Assembly (NCBI RefSeq): GCF_014650875.1
Contig: NZ_BMVU01000001.1
Coordinates: 124,001-188,000, forward strand
Direction: 5' to 3'
DNA from: Streptomyces minutiscleroticus
GTDB taxonomy: Bacteria; Actinomycetota; Actinomycetes; Streptomycetales; Streptomycetaceae
DNA length: 64,000 nucleotides
Numbering within the stretch: position 1 is the first letter of the stretch; the number at the start of each line of letters is the position of its first letter. A program made the translations under genes and the position numbers. The notes beneath the pieces are model-generated. The model was not told the DNA's origin, searched no databases, and saw only the letters and a program-made list of their open reading frames with translations. Shown one piece after another: positions 41,956-51,000 of the stretch.

Positions 41956-42687
41956 CTACTGGGCCCCCGCGCCCTCGAAGCGCCGTGCCAGTTCGTCGCG
42001 CTGGGCGCGGACGTACGCGGCGTCCACGGCGGCGCCGTGGCCGGGCACGTACAGGGCGTCCTCGCCGCCGAGTGCGAGCAGCCGGTCCAGGGCCGCGGGC
42101 CAGCGGGACGGCACGGCGTCGGGTCCCGCCTGCGGCTCGCCCGACTCCTCGACCAGGTCGCCGCAGAAGACGACCTCCGGCGCGGACGGGACGAGGACCG
42201 CCAGGTCGTGGGCGGTGTGCCCGGGGCCGACGTTGGCCAGCAGGACCTGGACGCCGCCGAGGTCGAGCGTCCACTCGCCGCAGACCGGGTGCCGCGGGCG
42301 GACCAGCGCGTCGGCGGCCTCGGCCGCCTCCCGGGGGTCGGCGCCGTTGCGGACGGCGTCCGCGCACAGCTCCTCGCGTCCGTGCGCGAGGACCTGGTCG
42401 ACGCCCACCGCGCCGAAGACCTCGGCCCCGGCGAAGGCGGCGGCGCCGAAGACGTGGTCGAAGTGCGGGTGCGTGAGGGCCAGGTGCGTGGGCCTGCGGC
42501 CGCCGAGCAGCCGTTCGGCCTGCGTACGCAGCTCCGCGCCCTCCCGCAGGCTCGACCCCGCGTCGACCATCAGCACCGCGTCCTCGCCGACCACCAGCCC
42601 GGCCGTGCAGTCCCAGACCGGCAGCCGCCGCCGCCCGACCCCGGGCGCCAGCCGCTCCCACGCCATGCCGTCCCACGCCACCGTCAT
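41956..42687 (-). CDS. Metallo-beta-lactamase-fold hydrolase
   Basis: A 243-aa protein with the MBL fold: LALTHPHFDHVFGAAAF (HxHxDH), a metal His in NVGPGHTAHDLAV, Asp in VVFCGDLVEES and His in LYVPGHGAAVD. These supply a full two-metal site. The fold suits a glyoxalase II-like or quinoprotein-relay-like hydrolase; the substrate is unknown. The ATG at 42687 follows TAGCGT by six bases on the minus strand, so the message may be leaderless. It is divergent from hrcA. Confidence 0.9.
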   Translation of the reverse strand: MTVAWDGMAWERLAPGVGRRRLPVWDCTAGLVVGEDAVLMVDAGSSLREGAELRTQAERLLGGRRPTHLALTHPHFDHVFGAAAFAGAEVFGAVGVDQVLAHGREELCADAVRNGADPREAAEAADALVRPRHPVCGEWTLDLGGVQVLLANVGPGHTAHDLAVLVPSAPEVVFCGDLVEESGEPQAGPDAVPSRWPAALDRLLALGGEDALYVPGHGAAVDAAYVRAQRDELARRFEGAGAQ

Positions 42688-42693
42688 GGCACG

Positions 42694-42699
42694 ACGCTA
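42694..42699 (-). promoter_or_regulatory. -10 element of the MBL-fold gene
   Basis: TAGCGT on the minus strand ends six bases before the ATG at 42687; no Shine-Dalgarno sequence is present. Confidence 0.45.
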
Positions 42700-42878
42700 A
42701 GCCCCGGCGCGTCCCCCGGCGGCACGTGCCCCGCGGCGCGCCGCGCGACGCCCGCGCGGTCCGGCACCGCCCGCCCGCGGCCGGGCCCGGTGGCGCCGGT
42801 GTGACGAGGGCCCGGACATCGCCGCAGGCCCACCCTTGCCGGGCCCGTACCCACCGGCCGTACACTTGACCGGGGATG

Positions 42879-42905
42879 CTGGCACTCCCCTGCGGTGAGT
42901 GCCAG
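42879..42905. promoter_or_regulatory. CIRCE operator of hrcA-dnaJ
   Basis: CTGGCACTC-N9-GAGTGCCAG is a perfect 9-bp inverted repeat with the exact CIRCE spacing and core (GCACTC-N9-GAGTGC). It starts 66 bases upstream of the hrcA start, next to TTGACC (42866-42871), a -35 candidate. HrcA binds CIRCE, so the operon represses itself until heat stress. Confidence 0.95.
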
Positions 42906-42944
42906 GTCAGAGAGCACGGAAGAGGCCAGCTGGAGGTGTGCGCG

Positions 42945-43961
42945 GTGCTCAGTGAACGCAGACTCGAAGTACTGCGCGCCATCGTCCAGGACTACGTGGG
43001 CACGGAGGAGCCGGTCGGCTCCAAGGCGCTCACGGAGCGGCACAACCTCGGCGTCTCGCCGGCGACCGTGCGCAACGACATGGCGGCGCTGGAGGACGAG
43101 GGCTACATCGCCCAGCCGCACACCAGCGCCGGGCGCATCCCCACCGACAAGGGCTACCGGCTCTTCGTCGACAAGCTGGCCGGCGTGAAGCCGATGACGG
43201 CACCCGAGCGCCGGGCCATCCAGAACTTCCTCGACGGCGCCGTCGACCTCGACGACGTCGTGGGCCGCACGGTGCGGCTGCTCGCGCAGCTGACCCGGCA
43301 GGTCGCCGTCGTGCAGTACCCGTCGCTGACCCGGTCCACCGTCCGGCACGTGGAGCTGCTGTCGCTCGCCCCCGCGCGTGTGATGCTCGTGCTCATCACG
43401 GACACCGGGCGCGTGGAGCAGCGCATGGTGGACTGCCCGGCGCCCTTCGGGGAGGCCGCGCTGGCGGACCTGCGCGCGCGGCTCAACAGCAGGGTCGCGG
43501 GCCGCCGTTTCGCGGACGTCCCGCAGCTGGTGCAGGACCTGCCGGAGGCCTTCGAGGCGGAAGACCGCGGTACGGTCGCGACGGTGCTCTCCACGCTGCT
43601 GGAGACGCTGGTCGAGGAGACCGAGGAGCGGCTGATGATCGGCGGCACCGCCAATCTGACGCGCTTCGGGCACGACTTCCCGCTCACCATCCGGCCCGTT
43701 CTGGAGGCCCTGGAGGAGCAGGTCGTGCTCCTCAAGCTGCTGGGTGAGGCGACGGATTCGGGCATGACCGTACGGATCGGTCACGAGAACGCCCATGAGG
43801 GGCTCAGCTCCACATCGGTCGTCTCCGTCGGCTACGGTTCGGGCGGCGAGGCAGTAGCCAAACTCGGCGTGGTCGGACCGACGCGCATGGATTACCCGGG
43901 AACGATGGGAGCGGTACGAGCGGTGGCACGGTACGTCGGACAGATCCTGGCGGAGTCCTGA
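42945..43961 (+). CDS. hrcA: Heat-inducible transcription repressor HrcA
   Basis: The 338-aa repressor of CIRCE-controlled chaperone genes, folded and activated by GroEL. It has the N-terminal winged helix ([20 protein letters not shown], then [20 protein letters not shown]) and the GAF-like core ([11 protein letters not shown]). The GTG at 42945 has GGAGG at 42932-42936 with ideal 8-base spacing; a GTG at 42936 and an open frame further upstream are inferior because they run through the SD or the CIRCE site. It sits directly before dnaJ, with the GTG of dnaJ touching its stop codon. Confidence 0.96.
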   Translation: MLSERRLEVLRAIVQDYVGTEEPVGSKALTERHNLGVSPATVRNDMAALEDEGYIAQPHTSAGRIPTDKGYRLFVDKLAGVKPMTAPERRAIQNFLDGAVDLDDVVGRTVRLLAQLTRQVAVVQYPSLTRSTVRHVELLSLAPARVMLVLITDTGRVEQRMVDCPAPFGEAALADLRARLNSRVAGRRFADVPQLVQDLPEAFEAEDRGTVATVLSTLLETLVEETEERLMIGGTANLTRFGHDFPLTIRPVLEALEEQVVLLKLLGEATDSGMTVRIGHENAHEGLSSTSVVSVGYGSGGEAVAKLGVVGPTRMDYPGTMGAVRAVARYVGQILAES

Positions 43962-45098
43962 GTGGCCACGGACTACTACGCCGTACTCGGCGTGCGCCGC
44001 GACGCGTCCCAGGACGAGATCAAGAAGGCCTTCCGGAGGCTCGCGCGCGAGCTGCACCCGGACGTGAACCCCGATCCGAAGACGCAGGAGCGCTTCAAGG
44101 AGATCAACGCCGCGTACGAGGTGCTCTCGGACCCGCAGAAGAAGCAGGTCTACGACCTCGGCGGCGACCCGCTGTCCCAGTCGGGCGGCGGGGGCGCGGG
44201 CGGCTTCGGCGCCGGCGGCTTCGGGAACTTCTCGGACATCATGGACGCCTTCTTCGGCACGGCGTCCCAGCGCGGCCCGCGCTCGCGCACCCGGCGCGGC
44301 CAGGACGCGATGATCCGCCTGGAGGTCGAGCTCGACGAGGCGGCCTTCGGCACCACCAAGGACATCCAGGTCGACACGGCCGTCGTCTGCACCACGTGCA
44401 ACGGCGAGGGCGCGGCGCCCGGCACCTCGGCGCAGACCTGCGACATGTGCCGCGGCCGCGGTGAGGTCTCCCAGGTCACCCGGTCCTTCCTGGGCCAGGT
44501 CATGACCTCCCGGCCCTGCCCGCAGTGCCAGGGCTTCGGCACGGTCGTGCCCACCCCGTGCCCCGAGTGCGCGGGCGACGGCCGGGTGCGCTCCCGCCGC
44601 ACGCTCACCGTCAAGATCCCGGCGGGCGTCGACAACGGCACCCGGATCCAGCTCGCGGGCGAGGGCGAGGTCGGCCCCGGCGGCGGCCCCGCCGGCGACC
44701 TCTACGTCGAGATCCACGAGCTGCCGCACCCGACCTTCCAGCGGCGCGGCGACGACCTGCACTGCACGGTCACGATCCCGATGACGGCGGCGGCGCTCGG
44801 CACGAAGGTGCCGCTGGAGACGCTCGACGGCCTGGAGGAGGTCGACATCCGCCCGGGCACGCAGTCGGGGCAGTCGATCCCGCTGCACGGCCGCGGCGTC
44901 ACCCATCTGCGCGGCGGCGGGCGCGGCGACCTCGTCGTGCACGTCGAGGTGCAGACCCCGACCAAGCTGGACCCGGAGCAGGAGCGCCTGCTGCGCGAGC
45001 TGGCCGAGCTGCGCGGCGAGGAGCGTCCGACGGGCCAGTTCCAGCCCGGCCAGCAGGGCCTCTTCTCCCGTCTGAAGGACGCCTTCAACGGGCGGTAG
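43962..45098 (+). CDS. dnaJ: Chaperone DnaJ (second, HrcA-regulated copy type)
   Basis: A 378-aa type I J-protein co-chaperone of DnaK. The J domain has the HPD motif (LARELHPDVNPDP) near residue 33, then a Gly/Phe-rich linker (GGFGAGGFGNF), four zinc repeats (CTTCNGEG, CDMCRGRG, CPQCQGFG, CPECAGDG) and the C-terminal substrate domains. The start GTG follows the hrcA stop without any gap, so translation is coupled. In Streptomyces the dnaK operon has its own dnaJ under HspR; this hrcA-linked gene is the second one, as I recall. Confidence 0.96.
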   Translation: MATDYYAVLGVRRDASQDEIKKAFRRLARELHPDVNPDPKTQERFKEINAAYEVLSDPQKKQVYDLGGDPLSQSGGGGAGGFGAGGFGNFSDIMDAFFGTASQRGPRSRTRRGQDAMIRLEVELDEAAFGTTKDIQVDTAVVCTTCNGEGAAPGTSAQTCDMCRGRGEVSQVTRSFLGQVMTSRPCPQCQGFGTVVPTPCPECAGDGRVRSRRTLTVKIPAGVDNGTRIQLAGEGEVGPGGGPAGDLYVEIHELPHPTFQRRGDDLHCTVTIPMTAAALGTKVPLETLDGLEEVDIRPGTQSGQSIPLHGRGVTHLRGGGRGDLVVHVEVQTPTKLDPEQERLLRELAELRGEERPTGQFQPGQQGLFSRLKDAFNGR

Positions 45099-45102
45099 CC
45101 GA

Positions 45103-45165
45103 CCCCGTGCGCCCGGGGGCCTCCCCCCCCCCCACGCCGGTGGCGCGCCCCGGGCGCGCACGGGG
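45103..45165 (+). terminator. Hairpin after dnaJ
   Basis: CCCCGTGCGC (45103-45112) pairs with GCGCACGGGG (45156-45165), and inner CCGGGG and CCCCGGG pairs can extend it. The loop contains a run of eleven C residues (45123-45133). Confidence 0.65.
45123..45133 (+). repeat. Homopolymer of eleven C
   Basis: Eleven C in a row inside the loop of the dnaJ terminator, the longest single-base run I noticed in the window. It is intergenic, so length change would not alter a protein. Confidence 0.9.
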
Positions 45166-45234
45166 TGGTACACGGACCGCGCACCGGTTCCGTCGCGCCG
45201 CAACACCGGATTCGGACTTGTTCGGAGTACGTGA

Positions 45235-45240
45235 CAACAT
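45235..45240 (+). promoter_or_regulatory. -10-like hexamer of the nitronate monooxygenase gene
   Basis: CAACAT ends six bases before the ATG at 45247, with no ribosome binding site. Confidence 0.35.
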
Positions 45241-45246
45241 GCCGTC

Positions 45247-46323
45247 ATGTCATCCGCGCTGACCGATCTCTGCCCGCTTCCGATCGTGCAGGCGCCCATG
45301 GCGGGCGGCATCTCCGTCCCGCCGCTCACGGCCGCCGTGTCCGAGGCGGGCGGCCTCGGGTTCCTCGCCGGCGGCTACAAGACCGCCGACGGCATGTACC
45401 AGGAGATCAAGCAGCTGCGGAGCCTCACCGCCCGCCCGTTCGGCGTGAACCTCTTCGTGCCGCAGCCCGACACGGCCGACGCCTCGGCCGTCGACGTCTA
45501 CGCCCACCAGCTCGCGGGCGAGGCCGCCTGGTACGAGACCGAGCTGGGCGACCCCGACGGCGGACGCGACGACGGCTACGAGGCCAAGCTCGCCGTCCTG
45601 CGCGACGACCCCGTCCCCGCCGTCTCCTTCCACTTCGGCTGCCCGCCGCGCGAGGTCCTGGAGTCCCTCGCCCGCCTCGGCACGCGCACCCTGGTCACCG
45701 CCACCACCGTCGAGGAGGCGCTGGCCGTGCAGTACGCCGGGGCCGACGCGGTGATCGTGCAGGGCGTGGAGGCGGGCGGCCACCGGGGCACCCACCGGGA
45801 CAACCCGGAGACGGACGGCGCGGGCATCGGGCTGCTGTCCCTGGTCGCCCAGGTCCGCGAGGCCGTGCACCTGCCGATCGTCGCCGCGGGCGGGCTGATG
45901 CGCGGCAGCCAGATCGCCGCGGTGCTGGCCGCGGGCGCGTCCGCCGCGCAGCTCGGCACGGCGTTCCTCGCCACGCCCGAGTCCGGCGCCCACCCCGTGC
46001 ACAAGCAGGCGCTGACCAACCCGCTCTTCGTCCGTACGGAACTCACCCGCGCGTTCTCCGGCAGACCGGCCAGAGGGCTGGTCAACCGCTTCCTGCGCGA
46101 GCACGGTCCGTACGCCCCCGCCGCCTACCCCCAGGTGCACCACCTGACCCAGCCGCTGCGCCAGGCGGCCGCCAGGGCCGGGGACGCGCAGGGCATGGCG
46201 CTGTGGGCGGGGCAGGGCCACCGCATGGCGCGGGAGCTGCCGGCCGGGCAGCTCGTGGAGGTGCTCGCGGCCGAGACCGCCTCGGCGTGCGCCGCCCTGA
46301 CGCAGGAAGGAGCGGGCCGATGA
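45247..46323 (+). CDS. Nitronate monooxygenase (2-nitropropane dioxygenase family)
   Basis: A 358-aa FMN-dependent TIM-barrel enzyme that oxidises alkyl nitronates such as propionate 3-nitronate. Visible are the N-terminal LPIVQAPMAGGIS, the FMN-phosphate loops IVAAGGLMRGSQIAAVLAAG and GTAFLATPES, and the catalytic His region QGVEAGGHRGTH. Length fits class I enzymes. It overlaps rsmE by four bases (ATGA), an arrangement I recall from other Streptomyces. Detoxification of nitronates is the family role; the physiological substrate is unknown. Confidence 0.92.
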   Translation: MSSALTDLCPLPIVQAPMAGGISVPPLTAAVSEAGGLGFLAGGYKTADGMYQEIKQLRSLTARPFGVNLFVPQPDTADASAVDVYAHQLAGEAAWYETELGDPDGGRDDGYEAKLAVLRDDPVPAVSFHFGCPPREVLESLARLGTRTLVTATTVEEALAVQYAGADAVIVQGVEAGGHRGTHRDNPETDGAGIGLLSLVAQVREAVHLPIVAAGGLMRGSQIAAVLAAGASAAQLGTAFLATPESGAHPVHKQALTNPLFVRTELTRAFSGRPARGLVNRFLREHGPYAPAAYPQVHHLTQPLRQAAARAGDAQGMALWAGQGHRMARELPAGQLVEVLAAETASACAALTQEGAGR

Positions 46324-47066
46324 CCGCACCGGTGTTCGTGGTGGACGCGCTCGACGGGATCGGGCCCGAGTACGTCCTGGAGGGGCCCGAGGGGCGGCAC
46401 GCGGTGTCCGTGAAGCGGCTGCGGCCGGGGGAGGACGTGGTCCTCACCGACGGGCGCGGGCACTGGGCCGAGGGCGTCGTGCGGGCCGCAGAGGGCAAGG
46501 ACCGGCTCGTGGTGGCGGTGGAGGGGGTGTCCGAGGAGCCGGAGCCCGAGCCGCACATCACCGTGGTGCAGGCGCTGCCCAAGGGCGACCGGGGCGAGCT
46601 CGCCGTGGAGACCATGACGGAGACCGGCGTCGACGCGATCGTGCCGTGGACCGCCTCCCGCTGCATCACGCAGTGGAAGGGCGAGCGCGGCCAGAAGGCG
46701 CTCGGCAAGTGGCGCGCGACGGCGCGGGAGGCCGGCAAGCAGGCGCGGCGGGTGCGGTTCCCGGAGGTCGGGGACGCGATGTCGACCCGGCAGGTTGCGG
46801 CACTTCTCGCCAAAGCGGATCTGGCCGCCGTCCTGCACGAGGACCGGAACCACCCCAGCGAGCCGCTCGCCACCGCCGGACTGCCCACGACCGGGCGGAT
46901 CGTGCTGGTCGTGGGCCCCGAGGGAGGCGTCTCCCCGGAGGAGCTGGAGACGTTCGCCGAGGCCGGCGCGAAGGCGTACCGGCTGGGACGCTCCGTGCTG
47001 CGCACCTCCACCGCGGGAACGGCGGCGGCCGCGCTGCTGCTGGGGCGCACCGGCCGCTGGTCCTGA
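46320..47066 (+). CDS. rsmE: 16S rRNA m3U1498 methyltransferase
   Basis: Methylates N3 of U1498 in helix 44 of 16S rRNA. The 248-aa product has an N-terminal PUA-like part (EGRHAVSVKRLRPGEDVVLT) and a SPOUT domain with its knot motifs: QALPKGDRGELAVETMTETG, VPWTASRCITQW, VLVVGPEGGVSPEELETF and RLGRSVLRTSTAGTAA. The ATG overlaps the stop of the preceding monooxygenase gene. Often linked to hrcA-dnaJ in bacteria, as here. Complete and unremarkable. Confidence 0.96.
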   Translation: MTAPVFVVDALDGIGPEYVLEGPEGRHAVSVKRLRPGEDVVLTDGRGHWAEGVVRAAEGKDRLVVAVEGVSEEPEPEPHITVVQALPKGDRGELAVETMTETGVDAIVPWTASRCITQWKGERGQKALGKWRATAREAGKQARRVRFPEVGDAMSTRQVAALLAKADLAAVLHEDRNHPSEPLATAGLPTTGRIVLVVGPEGGVSPEELETFAEAGAKAYRLGRSVLRTSTAGTAAAALLLGRTGRWS

Positions 47067-47114
47067 CCCGCACAGTGGCCGCAATGGGGCCTTCCGCCGG
47101 TCTGCGGTGGCTGG

Positions 47115-47120
47115 CACCCT
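47115..47120 (+). promoter_or_regulatory. -10-like hexamer of the repeat lipoprotein gene
   Basis: CACCCT ends seven bases before the ATG at 47128; no Shine-Dalgarno sequence. Confidence 0.35.
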
Positions 47121-47127
47121 GCCGTAC

Positions 47128-47943
47128 ATGGGGGCATTGAGGCGTGTATGGGGCCGTCGGGGCGCCCGTCGGGGGGCCGTCGCAGCCGGGGCCGCCGTGG
47201 CGGCCGTGGTCGCCCTGACCGCGTGCGAGCCGGCGGGCGACTTCAACACCTCGACCGTGGCCTACACCACCGACGAGGCCGGGACCCGGGAGCTGGAGCG
47301 GCAGGGCGTCGACGTGGCGTGGCTCAGCTGCGGCGCGTCCTACCGGGACGGCGGGAACGGCGACGGAAGCGCCGACGGCGGCAGCGGCAAGAACGACGGC
47401 GCCAGCGGTGACGGTGGCAAGAACGACGGCGGCAGCGGTGACGGCAGCCAGGACGGTGGCAAGAACGACGGCGGCAGCGGTGACGGCAGCCACGACGGTG
47501 GCAAGAACGACGGCGGCAGCGGTGACGGCAGCCAGGACGGCGGCAAGAACGACGGCGGCGGTGGTGACGGAGGTTCCACCACCGGGAACTCCGTGGTCGA
47601 CGTCGACTGCCAGGGCGAGACGAAGGACGGCCGCGACATCACCCTCAAGGGCTGGGTGACGCAGGTCGTGGAGGGCGAGTGCGTCCGCGGCGACCTCGTC
47701 GCGAAGGTCGGGGACAAGGAGTGGTTCCGCCTGGACGTGATCGGCGACTGCACCCCCGACGACGAGCCGACCACCGTCCCCTCCTGGACCCCGTCCGACG
47801 ACGGCCACCAGGGCGACGGCCAGGGCGACGGCGACCACCAGGGCGACGGCGGCTGGCAGCAGCCCGGCCCGGCCGTCACCGAGACCGTCACCAAGACCGT
47901 CTGGTGCCGGGAGGACCCGGGCTGCTGGCCCGACGGCAAGTGA
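47128..47943 (+). CDS. Lipoprotein with Asp/Gly/Ser tandem repeats
   Basis: A 271-aa secreted lipoprotein. The signal has an Arg-rich head (RRVWGRRGARRG), a hydrophobic core and the lipobox LTAC with Cys33. Residues 34-80 form a small domain with Cys in WLSCGASYR, then a 14-residue repeat KNDGGSGDGSQDGG is present in three nearly perfect copies between shorter partial ones. After the repeat come VDVDCQGETKDGRDITLKGW and a Cys-rich C-terminus (VWCREDPGCWPDG) with acidic His/Asp-Gly runs. The repeats are rich in Asp and could bind Ca2+ or span the wall (inference). Start ATG chosen from the -10 hexamer and the signal peptide. No relatives recognised. Confidence 0.82.
   Translation: MGALRRVWGRRGARRGAVAAGAAVAAVVALTACEPAGDFNTSTVAYTTDEAGTRELERQGVDVAWLSCGASYRDGGNGDGSADGGSGKNDGASGDGGKNDGGSGDGSQDGGKNDGGSGDGSHDGGKNDGGSGDGSQDGGKNDGGGGDGGSTTGNSVVDVDCQGETKDGRDITLKGWVTQVVEGECVRGDLVAKVGDKEWFRLDVIGDCTPDDEPTTVPSWTPSDDGHQGDGQGDGDHQGDGGWQQPGPAVTETVTKTVWCREDPGCWPDGK
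47389..47574. repeat. 42-bp tandem repeat in the lipoprotein gene
   Basis: Full 42-bp units at 47419, 47461 and 47503, a 30-bp first unit at 47389 and a partial last unit at 47545. They are nearly identical (one CAG/CAC change), so slippage would add or remove 14 residues without a frameshift. Confidence 0.92.
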
Positions 47944-48073
47944 CCCCGGGGCGGACGGCGCCGCGACGGCCGCCGGCGCCGGGGCGGCCGCCGCGGCGCC
48001 CGGTGCCCGCGGCGGGCCGCCCTTCGCGCAGGTCGGGTGATCCAAACCCCTGTCCGCCGCCGTGACGGCTGCA

Positions 48074-48079
48074 TAGGGT
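48074..48079 (+). promoter_or_regulatory. -10 element of the Tricorn-like protease gene
   Basis: TAGGGT ends seven bases before the GTG at 48087 and overlaps an in-frame GTG at 48078, which favours 48087 as the start of a leaderless message. Confidence 0.45.
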
Positions 48080-48086
48080 GGACCGG

Positions 48087-51000
48087 GTGACACAGTCTGC
48101 GCAGTCTGCTTATCTCCGGTTTCCGCACCTGCACGGCGAGTTGCTCGCCTTCACCGCCGAGGACGACGTCTGGGTCGCGCCGCTCGACGGCGGCCGCGCC
48201 TGGCGGGTCAGCGCCGACAACGTACCGGTGAACCACCCGCGCATCTCGCCGGACGGCACCCGCATCGCCTGGACCTCCCTGCGCGACGGCGCCCCCGAGG
48301 TCCACCTGGCCCCGGTCGACGGCGGCCCGGCCGAGCGGCTGACGTACTGGGGCGACGCCCGCACCCAGGTGCGCGGCTGGACCCCCGACGGGCAGGTGCT
48401 CGCGATCAGCGCGCAGGGCCAGGCGTCGCTGAGACGCAGCTGGGCCCGGGCCGTCCCGCTCGACGGCGGTCCCGCCACCACCCTCCCGTACGGCCCCGTG
48501 GGCGATGTCGCGTACGGCCCGGACGGGCAGGTCGTGCTGCTCTCCGCGACCATGAACCGCGAGGCCGCGTGGTGGAAGCGCTACCGCGGCGGCACCGCGG
48601 GCAAGCTGTGGATCGACCGCACGGGCGACGGCGAGTTCGTCCGCCTCCACGAGGACCTCGACGGGAACGTCGAGGCGCCGTCGTGGGCGGGGGAGCGGAT
48701 CGTGTTCCTCTCCGACCACGAGGGCGTGGGGGCCGTCTACTCGTCCCTCGCGGACGGCTCCGACCTGCGCAGGCACACCCCGGTGGACGAGGGGGCGTTC
48801 TACGCCCGGCACGCCACCACCGACGGCACCCGCGTCGTGTACGCGTCCGCCGGCGAGCTGTGGCTCCTGGACGACCTGGACGGGGCGGAGCCGCGGCGGC
48901 TCGACGTCCGGCTCGGCGGGCAGCGCGTCGACCTCCAGCCGTACCCCGTACGGGCCGCGCACTGGTTCGGCTCCGCCGCGCCCGACCACACGGGCCGCGG
49001 CAGCGCCGTCTGCGTGCGCGGCGCCGTCCACTGGGTCACCCACCGCTCGGGCCCGGCCCGCGCGCTCGCCGCCGAGCAGGGCGTACGCGCCCGGCTGCCC
49101 CGAGCCTTCCGCGCGGACGGCGAGGAGCACGTGGTGTGGGTGACGGACGCGGAGGGCGACGACGCCCTGGAGTTCGCGCCCGCCACCGGCACCGCGCCCG
49201 GCGCCACGCCGCGCCGGCTCGCCGCCGGGCAGCTCGGCCGGGTGCTCGGCCTGGCGGTGGCGCCCGACGGCAGCCGCGCCGCCGTCGCCTCGCACGACGG
49301 CAGGGTCCTGCTGGTGGAGCGGGAGACCGGCGAGGTCAGAGAGGTCGACCGGAGCGAGGACGGCGACGTGTCCGGGCTGGTCTTCTCGCCCGACTCCGCC
49401 TGGCTCGCCTGGTCGCACCCCGGCCCGAGCCCGCTGCGCCGGCTCAAGCTCGCCAACACCGCCGACCTGTCGGTGACCGAGGCGACGCCGCTGAGGTTCC
49501 GCGACTACTCGCCGGCGTTCACGGCCGACGGCAAGCACCTCGCCTTCCTCTCGGCCCGCTCCTTCGACCCCGTCTACGACGAGCACGTCTTCGACCTGGT
49601 CTTCGTCGGCGGCTCCCGGCCGTACCTGATCACCCTCGCGGCGACCACGCCGTCGCCGTTCGGGCCGCAGCGCCACGGCCGCCCCTTCGACGCGCCGGAC
49701 AAGGACGAGACGCCCGACAGCGAGGGCTCGCCCGCCACCCGCATCGACCTGGACGGACTCGCCGACCGCATCGTGCCCTTCCCGGTCGAGGCCGCCCGCT
49801 ACTCGACGCTGCGGGCCGCCAAGGACGGGGTGCTGTGGCTGCGCCACCCGGTGCGCGGCGTGCTCGGCTCCTCCCGGGCCACCCCGGACGACCCGGACCC
49901 GCGCAGCGAGCTGGAGCGCTACGACCTCGTCCAGCGGCGCGTCGAGCACCTCGCCGTGGACGCCGACCACTACACGGTCACCGGCGACGGCAAGCGGGTG
50001 CTGCTGTGGACCGACGGCAAGCTCAAGGTCGTCCCCAGTGACCGGCGCGCCTCGAACGACGAGGAGAGCGACACCAACATCACCGTCGACCTCTCCCGTG
50101 TCCGCCGGACCGTCGACCCGGCCGCCGAGTGGCGGCAGATGTACGACGAGGCCGGCCGCCTCATGCGGGACAACTTCTGGCGCCCCGACCTCGGCGGCGT
50201 GGACTGGGACGCCGTCCTGGACCGCTACCGGCCCGTCCTCGACCGGGTCGCCACCCACGACGACCTGGTCGACCTGCTCTGGGAGGTGCAGGGCGAGCTG
50301 GGCACCTCGCACGCGTACGTCACCCCGCGCGGCGGCGGGCGCGGCGAGCGGCAGGGGCTGCTCGGCGCGGACGTCTCCCGGCACGAGGACGGCAGCTGGC
50401 GCATCGACCGGATCCTGCCCTCGGAGACCTCCGACCCGGACGCGCGGGCACCGCTGTCCGCGCCCGGTGTCGCGGTGCGCGCCGGGGACGCGATCGTCGC
50501 CGTGGGCGGGCAGCCCGTGGACCCGGTGAAGGGGCCGGGCCCGCTGCTGGTCGGCACGGCCGGCAAGCCGGTCGAGCTGACGATCCTGCCCGCGGGCGGC
50601 GGCGACCCGCGGCACGCGGTCGTCGTGCCCGTCGCCGACGAGGAGCCGCTGCGCTACCACGCGTGGGTCGCCGACCGCCGCGCCTACGTGCACGACAGGT
50701 CCGGCGGGCGCCTGGGCTACCTGCACGTGCCGGACATGGTCGGCTCCGGCTGGGCACAGCTCCACCGCGACCTGCGCGTCGAGGTCGCCCGCGACGGCCT
50801 GGTGGTGGACCTGCGGGAGAACCGCGGCGGCCACACCTCGCAGCTCGTCGTGGAGAAGCTCGCCCGGCGGATCGTCGGCTGGGACCTGCCGCGCGGGGCA
50901 CGCCCGCAGAGCTACCCGGAGGACGCGCCGCGCGGCCCCGTCGTCGCCGTCGCCAACGAGTTCTCCGGCTCGGACGGCGACATCGTCAACGCGGCGATCA

